A stretch of DNA of 64,000 nucleotides from an uncultured Clostridia bacterium (GTDB lineage Bacteria > Bacillota > Clostridia > Lachnospirales > Anaerotignaceae). The notes below the pieces were generated by a model, which saw only the letters and a program-made list of their open reading frames with translations, was not told the origin of the DNA and made no database searches. Location of the stretch: assembly GCA_910586765.1 (NCBI GenBank), contig CAJUJJ010000001.1:1-64000 (forward strand), written 5' to 3'. Numbering within the stretch: position 1 is the first letter of the stretch; the number at the start of each line of letters is the position of its first letter. A program made the position numbers and the translations under genes. Of the stretch, positions 35,503 to 44,106 are shown piece after piece.

Positions 35503-36126
35503 TTGGATATTTATATCAAGCCGAACGAAAAAATAGCAATCACAGGCAGGAAAATAGTTTATCTAAAAGAAGTAGGAGAAATTTGGATACCAGACCAAAG
35601 CACTGCTTGCATTGAAAATTTAGTAGTATTTGAAATACCAGAAGATACAGAAAAAACCTACTTAATTAGTGTAATGGACATCATAAAAGCCATTACGCTC
35701 AAATTTCCTGATGCTACAGTAAATAATGTAGGTGAAATGGATATATTAGTAGATTACAAACAAAAACCAAAAGTACAAAATAAATTATGGCTTTATACCA
35801 AAGTGGCAGCGATTGCACTCATATTATTTTCAGGTGCATCTACTTCTATTATGTCATTTCATTCTGATGCTCAAATACCCAAAATATTTCAAAATTACTA
35901 CTACATTTTTTTTGGAGAATATAATGATATGCCTTTGATATTAGCAATTCCTTATACCATAGGATTAGGTGTTGGCATTATATTATTTTTTAATCATTTT
36001 TCAAAAATATATGTTACAAAAGACCCTACCCCTATTGAAATTGAAATGACCACATATGAAAAAGAAACAAATACCAGTATTATTGATGCTTTAAACCGAA
36101 AACAAAAAAGTGGTGACAGCTCATGA
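35503..36126 (+). CDS. spoVAA: Stage V sporulation protein AA
   Basis: A 207-aa protein with a soluble N-terminal half and two transmembrane segments (about 100-118 and 143-165). It starts with TTG at 35503 behind AAAGGTGGTG. SpoVA proteins form the inner-membrane channel for dipicolinic acid uptake into the forespore and release at germination. It is the first of five spoVA genes and overlaps spoVAB by 4 bp (ATGA). Confidence 0.85.
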   Translation: MDIYIKPNEKIAITGRKIVYLKEVGEIWIPDQSTACIENLVVFEIPEDTEKTYLISVMDIIKAITLKFPDATVNNVGEMDILVDYKQKPKVQNKLWLYTKVAAIALILFSGASTSIMSFHSDAQIPKIFQNYYYIFFGEYNDMPLILAIPYTIGLGVGIILFFNHFSKIYVTKDPTPIEIEMTTYEKETNTSIIDALNRKQKSGDSS

Positions 36127-36557
36127 ATTTATTTTACACTATCATATTAATAATATTAGGACTTGCTTCTGGCGGTGTAGTAGCAGGAGGTATATTTGCA
36201 TTTATTTCTGCTATAGGTATTGTACCTCGTATGGCAAAAAGAACAGTTACACAAAAATACATTCCTCTTTATGAAGATGCCATAACATTAGGAGGCATAT
36301 TTGGCACTACAACATTATTTGTCAGATACCATTTACCTATTGGAAATATTTGTGCAGCTATATTTGCTTTTGCCAATGGCATATTTGTAGGTTGTTTAGC
36401 ACTCGCATTAGCAGAAGTGCTAAATGTCATTCCTATTTTTTTAAGACGTTCTCGCATTATAAGAGGAATACCTATATTTATTTGCTCTATTGCTTTTGGC
36501 AAAATATTAGGTTCTATGTTGTACTTTACAGTAAAAGGATTTTTTATAATGAATTAA
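36123..36557 (+). CDS. spoVAB: Stage V sporulation protein AB
   Basis: A 144-aa membrane protein with four to five hydrophobic helices, opening with a Gly-rich LASGGVVAGGIFAFISAIG segment. Length and position between spoVAA and spoVAC match SpoVAB. It overlaps spoVAA by 4 bp. Confidence 0.87.
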   Translation: MNLFYTIILIILGLASGGVVAGGIFAFISAIGIVPRMAKRTVTQKYIPLYEDAITLGGIFGTTTLFVRYHLPIGNICAAIFAFANGIFVGCLALALAEVLNVIPIFLRRSRIIRGIPIFICSIAFGKILGSMLYFTVKGFFIMN

Positions 36558-36569
36558 GGAGGGAATAGA

Positions 36570-37016
36570 ATGGAAGAAACAACACAAGCAAAACAAATGT
36601 ACGATAAAATGGTAAAAGAGGCTTCTCCTGACAGCCCTATTGTACTAAATTGTATTAAAGCATTTGTGTCAGGGGGCATTATATGCACAATAGGACAACT
36701 TTTAAGAAATTATATTGAAACATTTTCATTAGGAGAAGACACCACTTCTTTAATTGTCTGTATTGTATTAATACTTGCTTCTGCTATACTTACAGGATTA
36801 GGCATTTATGGAAAACTAGGAAAATACTGCGGAGCTGGTACGATTGTTCCTATTACAGGATTTGCCAATTCTGTAGTATCTCCTGCTATAGAATTTAAAA
36901 AAGAAGGACTTGTATTTGGTATGGCAGCAAAAATGTTTTTAATTGCAGGGCCAGTTATTGTTTATGGTACATTGACATCTATTATAGTAGGATTAGTATA
37001 CTATTTTGTATCTTAA
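36570..37016 (+). CDS. spoVAC: Stage V sporulation protein AC
   Basis: A 148-aa membrane protein. The segments LNCIKAFVSGGIICTIGQ, CGAGTIVPITGFANSVVSPAIEFKKEG and GMAAKMFLIAGPVIVYG are characteristic of SpoVAC, the membrane component thought to act as the dipicolinate channel. AAGGAGGG precedes the ATG. Confidence 0.94.
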   Translation: MEETTQAKQMYDKMVKEASPDSPIVLNCIKAFVSGGIICTIGQLLRNYIETFSLGEDTTSLIVCIVLILASAILTGLGIYGKLGKYCGAGTIVPITGFANSVVSPAIEFKKEGLVFGMAAKMFLIAGPVIVYGTLTSIIVGLVYYFVS

Positions 37017-37028
37017 GGCGGTGAAAAA

Positions 37029-38048
37029 ATGAAAAATAAACGTATTGGCACACAAACAGTAAAATTATCTCATCCAGTTGTAATTGCAGCAACATCTTCT
37101 GTTGTTGGGCCAAAAGAAGGTGAAGGCCCTTTGGGAAATCTTTTTGATAAAGTAACACAAGAAGCATTATATGGAGAAGATAGTTGGGAAAAAGCGGAAA
37201 GTAAATTTGTCACAGAAGCATTACAACTCGCAGTAGAAAAAGCTGGCAAAAAAATGGAAGATATAGATTATATATTATGCGGTGACTTGCTTAATCAATG
37301 TACAGGTACTACATTTGGTATTAAAGATTTTAAAGTTCCCTATTTTGGATTGTTTGGGGCGTGTTCTACTATGGGCGAGTCCATGAGTTTAGGTGCTATG
37401 CTATTAGACGGAGGATTTGCAGAAAATGTTTTAGTAGGTGCTTCCAGTCATTTCTGTGCAGCAGAAAAACAATTTCGTTTTCCTCTTGCACTGGGAACAC
37501 AAAGACCTCCTAGTGCTACATGGACAGTCACAGGAGATGGCTCAGCAGTATTGTCTAAAACAGGAAAAGGCCCTGTAATTACAGAAATTACAACAGGAAA
37601 AATTGTAGATATGGGTGTAACAGATACTATGAATATGGGTGCTGCTATGGCTCCTGCAGCAGTAAATGTATTAACAGCACACTTTAAAGACACAGGTAGA
37701 CAGCCTAGCTATTATGATGTCATTGCTACTGGAGATTTAGGTTATATCGGAAAACAGCTTGTAATAGAACTTATGGCAAAAGAAGGTTATGAAATGGGAG
37801 AAAACTTTACAGACTGTGGTATTGAAATATTTGACAAAGAAAATCAAGATACCCATTCTGGTGGTAGTGGCTGTGCTTGTTCTGCTGTAACATTTGCAAG
37901 TTATTTTTATAAAAAACTGCAAGAAGGTACCATAGGCAGAATGTTATTTTTACCGACAGGTGCTTTAATGAGCCCTACCACATCTCAACAAGGTTCTACT
38001 ATTCCTGGTATTGCACATGGCGTAGTGATTGAAAGCAGAAAAGAATAG
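37029..38048 (+). CDS. spoVAD: Stage V sporulation protein AD
   Basis: A 339-aa soluble protein with a thiolase-like fold, the dipicolinic-acid-binding member of the SpoVA complex. Typical segments are YILCGDLLNQCTGTTFG, PYFGLFGACSTMGESMSLG, QRPPSATWTVTGDGS and HSGGSGCACSAVTFAS. It lies 12 bp after spoVAC. Confidence 0.95.
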   Translation: MKNKRIGTQTVKLSHPVVIAATSSVVGPKEGEGPLGNLFDKVTQEALYGEDSWEKAESKFVTEALQLAVEKAGKKMEDIDYILCGDLLNQCTGTTFGIKDFKVPYFGLFGACSTMGESMSLGAMLLDGGFAENVLVGASSHFCAAEKQFRFPLALGTQRPPSATWTVTGDGSAVLSKTGKGPVITEITTGKIVDMGVTDTMNMGAAMAPAAVNVLTAHFKDTGRQPSYYDVIATGDLGYIGKQLVIELMAKEGYEMGENFTDCGIEIFDKENQDTHSGGSGCACSAVTFASYFYKKLQEGTIGRMLFLPTGALMSPTTSQQGSTIPGIAHGVVIESRKE

Positions 38049-38059
38049 GACGTGATAAT

Positions 38060-38413
38060 ATGGATTTAGTAAAGGCATTTTTAGTAGGTGGTGCAATATG
38101 CGTAATAGGGCAAATACTCATTGACAAAACAAAATTGATGTCTGGTAGAATATTAGTGATGTTTGTGTGTATAGGCTGTATATTAGGAGGTTTAGGCTGG
38201 TATGCTCCTATAGAAGAATTTGGTGGAGCAGGTGCAACAGTACCTTTAACAGGCTTTGGATATAATCTTGCAAAAGGTGTTATGGAAGAAGTAGATAGTA
38301 TTGGATTTTGGGGTATATTTACAGGTGGTATGAAAGCTGCCGCAGGAGGTATTACAGCAGCAGTAGTATTTGCTTTTTTAACGGCACTTGTATGCAATCC
38401 TAAAGAAAAATAA
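38060..38413 (+). CDS. spoVAE: Stage V sporulation protein AE (AEb type)
   Basis: A 117-aa membrane protein with the SpoVAC/AEb-type signature FGGAGATVPLTGFGYNLAKGV. The N-terminus MDLVKAFLVGGAICVIGQ resembles that of SpoVAC, indicating common ancestry. It is the last gene of the operon. SpoVAEa and SpoVAF, which follow in Bacillus, are absent, and a terminator follows at 38426. Confidence 0.92.
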   Translation: MDLVKAFLVGGAICVIGQILIDKTKLMSGRILVMFVCIGCILGGLGWYAPIEEFGGAGATVPLTGFGYNLAKGVMEEVDSIGFWGIFTGGMKAAAGGITAAVVFAFLTALVCNPKEK

Positions 38414-38425
38414 TCGTATTTTAAA

Positions 38426-38461
38426 AAGATTGAGCAATCATTTTTGCTCAGTCTTTTTTTG
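38426..38461 (+). terminator. Intrinsic terminator of the spoVA operon
   Basis: AAGATTGAGCA (38426-38436) pairs with TGCTCAGTCTT (38445-38455) with one G-U pair, followed by a T-run. Confidence 0.85.
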
Positions 38462-38556
38462 TAATATAAAATTATATTTCATTGATTTATTTGCATTTTT
38501 TACTACAAAATATTATAATAGTATAAAATTCTGTTTTAGAAAATAAAGGGGAAGGA

Positions 38557-40140
38557 ATGATTATAGCTATGGAATATGAATACGAACACATAACAGCAGA
38601 AGAAAATGCCATTGAAAAAATAGCAGAAAATCTAACTTATAAACAACAAGGAATTTTTTTGCTTATGACAACAGAAAGAATGTTTCAAGTATATAAAAAA
38701 TATGCTAAAGGTCAAGAATGGGACAGAACAGAAAAATTAAATGCTTTTTTAGAAGATTGTTGGGACGCTATGATAAATGATATGGAATTTGATTACATTA
38801 CAGATAGAATAAAACCAATACTAGATGAGTCAGAAGACCAAGATAAGTTTCTTTATGAATGTATGGACGATTGCCCTCAGTACATTATGGAAATCGATGA
38901 AGAAAATGATGAGATACCAGATTATATGGAAATATTATCTGACATAGTAATATATATACATAAACTACTGCGTCAAACAGCAGTAATATCTATACTTAAA
39001 AAAAAGGACAACATAAAAAAAGAATTAGTTGTTGGAATATTTAACTTTCCATTTTTAGAAAAATTTTTATGTTATTATTCTCCACAAATTTTAGAAGCCA
39101 AAGAAAATGGTATTGACGATTTGTTTAATCAGCATGAATTGGTAAAATTAGAATTTGAAAGAGAAAAACGAGATATAGAATATTTAAAAAATGAAAAAAA
39201 TATGCAAAATATATATAAAAAATATCATTATGACTTACAAGAAAACATACTAGGGGAATATTGGTTTCATAGTGATAATCAAAAAACTGGTGAACAACCA
39301 TTTGAAGAATGTGAAGAACAAAAAAATACACCAGAATATTATTTTAAGTATGCTTGTAAAGGTGATGAAACGGGAAATTATGAAGATGCAATAGTACTCT
39401 ATGGTGCAGTAATTGCATTTCAACCAGACAATGTAGAGGCATATAATCGTCGTGGTATTGATTTTATGCGTTTAGGGCAGTTTGAACAAGCAATTTCTGA
39501 TTTCAATAAAGTAATTGAATTAAATCCAAATGATGAAAGGGCATATTCTTCATTAGGAGCAATATATACTTATTTTCAAGATTATAAAAAGGCATTTCCT
39601 TATTATAGTAAAGCAATAGAAGTTGACCCTAACGAGGAAGCCAATTATCATAATTTAGGAGTAATGTATAATAAATTAAAAAATTATAAAAAAGCAATTC
39701 CTTATTTTGAAAAGGCACTTGCATTAAATTCTAATTTTGAAGTAAGTTATTTTAATCGTGCAGATAGTTATATTGCTTTAAAACAATATCAAAAAGCAAT
39801 AGAAGATTTGGATAAGGCGATTGCATTAAAACCAGACTATATAGATGCTTATATCAATCGTGCTGAAATTTATGATAAATTAAAAGAATATCAAAAAGCA
39901 ATAGAAGATTTTAGTAAAGTGATTGCATTATGTACAGATATTATAGGGGTATATTGCAAACGTGGAGATATATATTTTAAACAAAAAGAGTATCAAAAAG
40001 CCATTTCTGATTATAGTAAAGAAATTGAAATAAACCCTAATGATAAAGAAGTCTATTTGAGTCGTGCAAAAGCTTATCGTGCTATAGGAGAAAAAGAAAA
40101 AGCAGTTGCAGATAAAACAACTGCAAAAAAATTACAATAA
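38557..40140 (+). CDS. DUF416-like domain protein with C-terminal TPR repeats
   Basis: A 527-aa two-part protein. Residues about 5-225 resemble DUF416 (YjaG) proteins: LTYKQQGIFLLMTTERMFQVY at the start and EFEREKRDIEYLKNEKNMQ near the end. Residues about 258-527 form some eight tetratricopeptide repeats with the usual spacing (for example AIEDLDKAIALKPDYIDAY). There is no signal peptide or membrane helix. It stands next to a shorter paralogue lacking the TPR part, with an almost identical start region, so the pair arose by duplication. A role as adaptor or immunity-type protein is possible but not shown. The DUF416 link is from memory of motifs only. Confidence 0.75.
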   Translation: MIIAMEYEYEHITAEENAIEKIAENLTYKQQGIFLLMTTERMFQVYKKYAKGQEWDRTEKLNAFLEDCWDAMINDMEFDYITDRIKPILDESEDQDKFLYECMDDCPQYIMEIDEENDEIPDYMEILSDIVIYIHKLLRQTAVISILKKKDNIKKELVVGIFNFPFLEKFLCYYSPQILEAKENGIDDLFNQHELVKLEFEREKRDIEYLKNEKNMQNIYKKYHYDLQENILGEYWFHSDNQKTGEQPFEECEEQKNTPEYYFKYACKGDETGNYEDAIVLYGAVIAFQPDNVEAYNRRGIDFMRLGQFEQAISDFNKVIELNPNDERAYSSLGAIYTYFQDYKKAFPYYSKAIEVDPNEEANYHNLGVMYNKLKNYKKAIPYFEKALALNSNFEVSYFNRADSYIALKQYQKAIEDLDKAIALKPDYIDAYINRAEIYDKLKEYQKAIEDFSKVIALCTDIIGVYCKRGDIYFKQKEYQKAISDYSKEIEINPNDKEVYLSRAKAYRAIGEKEKAVADKTTAKKLQ

Positions 40141-40219
40141 TTGCACTACTTAGGAAGTGATAAATACAAAACTAGAATAGATTACAATTATCAAAATAGT
40201 TAATAAATAAGGGGAAGGA

Positions 40220-40945
40220 ATGACTATAACTATGGAGTATAAATATGAACAAACAAAAGAGTTTATGATTAATGAAATGGCAAAAAGTTTAACTTTTAGA
40301 CAACAAGGAATGTTTTTGTTAATGGCAATAGAAAGAAAATTTACACTTTATAAAAAGTATGCAGAAGGAAAAGAATGGGATAGAACAAAAAAATTAAATA
40401 CTTTTTTAGAAGATTGTTGGGACACTATAATAAATGATACAAAATATGATTATATTGTTGAAAGACTAGAATTTCCAGAAGACCCAGAAGATGAAGAAAA
40501 ATTTATATATGAATGTTGGGAAAATAGTCCTTCTCACATGATAAAGGATTATAAATATACTATTTGGATAGAAATATTATCTAATATAGTAGGATATTTG
40601 TATGGCATGATAGACCAAATAGCAACTATATCATTGCTTATAAAAGAAGATAACAATAATAATGAGTTAAGGGTTGGAGTCTATAATTTTAGATTTTTAG
40701 AAGATTATTTTTCATGTTATGCTCCTGAATTATTTGAAAGAGCATTTGAAGAAGGTGAAGAAGAATTATTTCAAGAACATGAATTAATGTGTTTAGAGTT
40801 TGAAAGACAAAAAAGAGATATAGAGTATTTAAAAACTGAAAAGGATTTACAAAAAATATATCAAAAATACCATTTTGATTTACAAGAAAGTATAATAAAT
40901 GACTATTACTTTGATATTGTCAAAAAACAAATACCTTGTGTATAG
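40220..40945 (+). CDS. DUF416-like protein, paralogue without TPR
   Basis: A 241-aa acidic protein aligned over its full length with residues 1-235 of the upstream gene: LTFRQQGMFLLMAIERKFTLY, AEGKEWDRTKKLNTFLEDCWD and CLEFERQKRDIEYLKTEKDLQ. Even the ribosome-binding site and first codons are shared (GGGGAAGGAATGA). It ends about where the TPR repeats begin in the longer copy. Function unknown. Confidence 0.75.
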   Translation: MTITMEYKYEQTKEFMINEMAKSLTFRQQGMFLLMAIERKFTLYKKYAEGKEWDRTKKLNTFLEDCWDTIINDTKYDYIVERLEFPEDPEDEEKFIYECWENSPSHMIKDYKYTIWIEILSNIVGYLYGMIDQIATISLLIKEDNNNNELRVGVYNFRFLEDYFSCYAPELFERAFEEGEEELFQEHELMCLEFERQKRDIEYLKTEKDLQKIYQKYHFDLQESIINDYYFDIVKKQIPCV

Positions 40946-40973
40946 TTACAGAAAATATAGGAGACGATGAAAT

Positions 40974-41207
40974 ATGAAACCAGAATACATTGCAATTATC
41001 AAAGCAGTTGACAAATTTTTAAAACAAGGGGAAGAACCAGACACTTCTATGATTGCAAAACAAACAAATTTAACCAGTCAGCAAGTATATGATTTTATTG
41101 CAGAAATGGAACAACAGCAATTACTCATTGCATTTGAAATTGATATGTGTTGCGGAGAAGATTATATTGTAAAAGAATTAACTGAAAAAGCAAAACAAAT
41201 GCTATAA
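40974..41207 (+). CDS. Small winged-helix-like protein
   Basis: A 77-aa protein with a predicted helix-turn-helix (MIAKQTNLTSQQVYDFIAEMEQQQLL) followed by a short Cys-containing wing (CCGEDYIVKELTEKAKQML). It could be a small transcriptional regulator or the binding domain of one. No family is recognised. It is 28 bp after the DUF416-like gene and probably in the same transcript. The ATG follows AGGAGACG. Confidence 0.6.
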   Translation: MKPEYIAIIKAVDKFLKQGEEPDTSMIAKQTNLTSQQVYDFIAEMEQQQLLIAFEIDMCCGEDYIVKELTEKAKQML

Positions 41208-41258
41208 CTTACTTATTAATTTTTTGTAAAATTAAGTGCATTTGAGCATATACTATGT

Positions 41259-41301
41259 TATAATAACGTTAGCATAAAATATAAAAATATTATTTATGCT
41301 A
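41259..41301 (+). promoter_or_regulatory. Promoter -10 with inverted repeat before the HD-domain gene
   Basis: A perfect TATAAT lies at 41259-41264, with no good -35. A 9-bp inverted repeat TAGCATAAA (41270-41278) / TTTATGCTA (41293-41301) covers the expected transcription start. It could be an operator or a 5' hairpin. Confidence 0.4.
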
Positions 41302-41331
41302 TACTAATTTTACAATATAAAGGAGCAAACT

Positions 41332-41838
41332 ATGCAAAAAGCGATTGGTTCTAAAGTCAATTTGAAAAATATGGAAGATATGTTAGCCGTAGAATATATG
41401 TCCTGTGTATGGGATTTAATGGACGAACAAAAAATTCAAAAATTAGATGAACACGTACAGCATTGTAACACAAGCAGATTACAACATAGCATCAATGTAT
41501 CTTATTACAGTTTTTTAATTTGTCGTTTTATGGGTTGGGATTATCGTTCTGCTGCAAGAGCAGGATTGTTACATGATATGTTTTATTATGACTGGAGAGT
41601 AACAAAAGGCAACAGAACAAATCATGCAGCATGGCACCCTCGTGTAGCTTATGACAATGCCAGAAAAATTACAACATTAAACAAAATTGAAAAAGATGCC
41701 ATATTAAAACATATGTGGCCATGTACATTTGTTCCACCTAGATACAAAGAGTCTTATGTATTAACATTTGTAGATAAAACTTGTGCTATAGTAGAAGCAG
41801 TAGGTCAAAAATGGCATAAAGTAGTAGGTGCCCATTAA
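41332..41838 (+). CDS. HD-domain phosphohydrolase-like protein
   Basis: A 168-aa HD-superfamily protein. The first histidine is in SRLQHSINVSYYSF, and the HD pair is in RAGLLHDMFYYDW. Further His and Asp are in HPRVAYDNA and FVDKTCAIVEA, matching the H...HD...D pattern of metal-dependent phosphohydrolases. The substrate is unknown. AAAGGAG precedes the ATG, and a strong terminator follows at 41857-41899. Confidence 0.82.
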   Translation: MQKAIGSKVNLKNMEDMLAVEYMSCVWDLMDEQKIQKLDEHVQHCNTSRLQHSINVSYYSFLICRFMGWDYRSAARAGLLHDMFYYDWRVTKGNRTNHAAWHPRVAYDNARKITTLNKIEKDAILKHMWPCTFVPPRYKESYVLTFVDKTCAIVEAVGQKWHKVVGAH

Positions 41839-41856
41839 TCAAATGGCTTTAGAAAA

Positions 41857-41899
41857 AAACAAGTAAAAGACTTTGCAAAAAGTCTTTTACTTGTTTTTT
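41857..41899. terminator. Bidirectional intrinsic terminator
   Basis: A perfect 18-bp stem (41857-41874 with 41879-41896) with a 4-nt GCAA loop, flanked by an A-run and a T-run. It serves the HD gene and the convergent zinc-ribbon gene. Confidence 0.9.
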
Positions 41900-42119
41900 A
41901 TGCTTTTTCTGGAATATCTAATATCACCTTACGACAATCTAAACAATAATAACATTTTACTACATCTCCTACCCAAAGTGAAAGAGGTGTCAAATGACCA
42001 GTTGTTAAAGGTATTTGTTGCTCCTCGTCAATATAAAGCTGGGGTTTTACAATAGGGTGCTTCCATTTTGATGTAATCTCCCCTAATTTCATTTCTTTGT
42101 TGCAGTAAGGACAATTCAT
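41898..42119 (-). CDS. Small zinc-ribbon protein (DUF6487-like)
   Basis: A 73-aa protein with an N-terminal CPYCNKEM and a C-terminal CYYCLDCRKV cysteine pair, a layout common in small zinc-binding proteins of Clostridia. The start is ATG 42119, preceded by AAAGGGGAG; a longer frame to 42257 lacks a ribosome-binding site and overlaps the next gene. Function unknown. Confidence 0.72.
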   Translation of the reverse strand: MNCPYCNKEMKLGEITSKWKHPIVKPQLYIDEEQQIPLTTGHLTPLSLWVGDVVKCYYCLDCRKVILDIPEKA

Positions 42120-42163
42120 ATAACATTCTCCCCTTTCTATTTCTATAAAAATTATGTATTTTA

Positions 42164-42829
42164 TTATAAATGTGTTCGTCTTTGTATTTCTGAAAAAAAC
42201 AAATCTCGTCGAAACAAAAACAATCCTCCAAAAAGTATAATACTTACAGAAACGCATATCGCAGAAGGATACAATACATTTAATTTATGTTTTAAAAGAA
42301 GTATCAAAGGAATTACTGCTAATATGCCGTCTAGTATCAAATACAATATATATTCACTTGTATGTAGTTTTAAAAAATAGGCAAGTAAACACGTGCCTAC
42401 CATAGCACCAATACAAAGAAAAGGTAAAACATATTCCAATGACCAGCCCCTATATCCTGTTTTTATATCCCAAAAATAGGCAAGTATAGAAAGTATTACT
42501 ACTTGCCACAGTATATTTTTAGGAACATTATGCCATTTTTTCATAGCGATACTAATGGATAACCAAAAGCAACCACTTCCTGCCAACACAAACAATACCC
42601 ACCAACCATCTTGAGGACGAGAAAGATTAATACCAACACAAATAGCAACTGCAATCAATGTAATAAATAGCCCCATACGAAACATTTTTTGACTAAGAGG
42701 GTGTTGCAATTCTATAATAGGAAATACATTTTGTTCTGCTGTTCCTGTCAGTTCTCCCTGACAAAGAGGACAACATTTTACATTTCCTCTTACTTTGACA
42801 TGACATTGTTTACATTCATACATTTTCAC
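42164..42829 (-). CDS. Zinc-ribbon membrane protein (DUF6320-like)
   Basis: A 221-aa protein with an N-terminal zinc ribbon (CKQCHVKVRGNVKCCPLCQGEL), a short linker and about six to seven transmembrane helices. It overlaps the acyltransferase gene by 4 bp, so it is translationally coupled to it. Such ribbon/membrane proteins accompany the same acyltransferase and hydrolase in related Clostridia, to my recollection. Function unknown; it may anchor the partner enzymes at the membrane. Confidence 0.7.
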   Translation of the reverse strand: MKMYECKQCHVKVRGNVKCCPLCQGELTGTAEQNVFPIIELQHPLSQKMFRMGLFITLIAVAICVGINLSRPQDGWWVLFVLAGSGCFWLSISIAMKKWHNVPKNILWQVVILSILAYFWDIKTGYRGWSLEYVLPFLCIGAMVGTCLLAYFLKLHTSEYILYLILDGILAVIPLILLLKHKLNVLYPSAICVSVSIILFGGLFLFRRDLFFSEIQRRTHL

Positions 42830-44106
42830 TCCTCCTGTTCTATATTTGTTGTAATTTCAATTTCTAAACCCATATCAGACAAATGACAGAAAAATCTTTT
42901 TGCTAAATCTCCTTTTAAAGCAGTTGCAATGCTAATTACAAAATTATCTTCAAAAGAACAAGTCGCAATTTGTGTTGTTCTTGTACTAACAAACAAATCA
43001 AAAAGACGAATGTATGGTATCATCTCCTGAGGCATTTTTATTTTTCCAACATTAGAAAGACAAGAAGTTGCTTTTTGATAAGAAATCCAATTTGCAAAAC
43101 GCAATACATAATCCTTTGTAGCAAGAGGAACTAATTTCATAGTGATATTGTGCTCCAATGCAGAAAGTGTATTCATACCCTTTCTTAGTTCCTCCTTTGT
43201 CAATTTTTGCTGAAATTGCTTTTTAACAGAACATAAAACAGTTTCCAAATCTTCTTTTTGTTCTCCAAAAAAATGTACAATTTGTATTACTTTAAAAAAG
43301 TTTCTTGTACTTTCAGAAGGAAAATAATTTCTTAAATTGACAGGAATACTTATTACTATAGGCTTTTTTTGTTCTTTTACGCTCATACCTTCATAAATAG
43401 AATATATCCAAATAGCAACAAGAAATTCTGTTACAGTAGATTTATGTTGTTTAGAAAGCTGTAATAACTTTTTTACAGACACACAACCTTCTATTACACC
43501 CATTTGACCTATATCAAAATATTCTCCTTTCACATGATAAGCAAAAGGAATTTTTTGTTGTTTTGAAGTATGTTCTTTTTGAAAATACTTTGAAAAACTA
43601 TCTGTACTTTTTTCAGAAGCTGTTGTTGCATTTTCCAAATAAATTTCTTTATTTAAAAATGCCTCGCTATACTTTTCTAAAATATAATAATATACAAGTG
43701 TTCTCAAAAAAAGTAATGCACCAGAACCATCTGAAAGTACATGATGTACTTCCAAATTAATTCTTTTATGATAATAAGAAATGTCAAAAAGAAGACTTTT
43801 TCTATTAGGAAAATATAAAGGAGAACAAGGATATTTATTTTCTATATGAACAAGTGGCTTTCTTTCTGTATTTTCAATGTAATACCAAAACAATCCCCTT
43901 TTTAATATAGAACAATAATAAGGAAATTTCTGTAATGTTTTTTCAAGTGCTTTTTGTAAAAATATAGGGTCTACTTCATCATATAATTCACAAGAAAAAC
44001 GAAATACTTTTGTATCTCTTTTATCTGTATTAGCTGGAAATATTTTTGCAGCATTATCTAATTTATGCCATTGTGGTTTTTTTTTCATTTTCAAAATAAA
44101 CTTCAC
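42826..44106 (-). CDS. Condensation-domain/alcohol acetyltransferase-like acyltransferase
   Basis: A 426-aa protein of the CoA-dependent acyltransferase (condensation-like) superfamily. The active-site motif H-H-x-x-x-D-G is seen in EVHHVLSDGSGALLFL, near residue 120. Two-lobed length and the segment ISIPVNLRNYFPSESTRNFF fit the family, in which the second His transfers an acyl group to an alcohol or amine. It is the middle gene of a coupled set with an esterase upstream and a zinc-ribbon membrane protein downstream (4-bp overlaps on both sides). Substrate unknown. Confidence 0.78.
   Translation of the reverse strand: MKFILKMKKKPQWHKLDNAAKIFPANTDKRDTKVFRFSCELYDEVDPIFLQKALEKTLQKFPYYCSILKRGLFWYYIENTERKPLVHIENKYPCSPLYFPNRKSLLFDISYYHKRINLEVHHVLSDGSGALLFLRTLVYYYILEKYSEAFLNKEIYLENATTASEKSTDSFSKYFQKEHTSKQQKIPFAYHVKGEYFDIGQMGVIEGCVSVKKLLQLSKQHKSTVTEFLVAIWIYSIYEGMSVKEQKKPIVISIPVNLRNYFPSESTRNFFKVIQIVHFFGEQKEDLETVLCSVKKQFQQKLTKEELRKGMNTLSALEHNITMKLVPLATKDYVLRFANWISYQKATSCLSNVGKIKMPQEMIPYIRLFDLFVSTRTTQIATCSFEDNFVISIATALKGDLAKRFFCHLSDMGLEIEITTNIEQEE

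Noticed and set aside
42120..42257. N-terminal extension of the small zinc-ribbon gene
   Set aside because: The ATG at 42119 has a good ribosome-binding site and begins with the cysteine motif; the extension overlaps the next gene.
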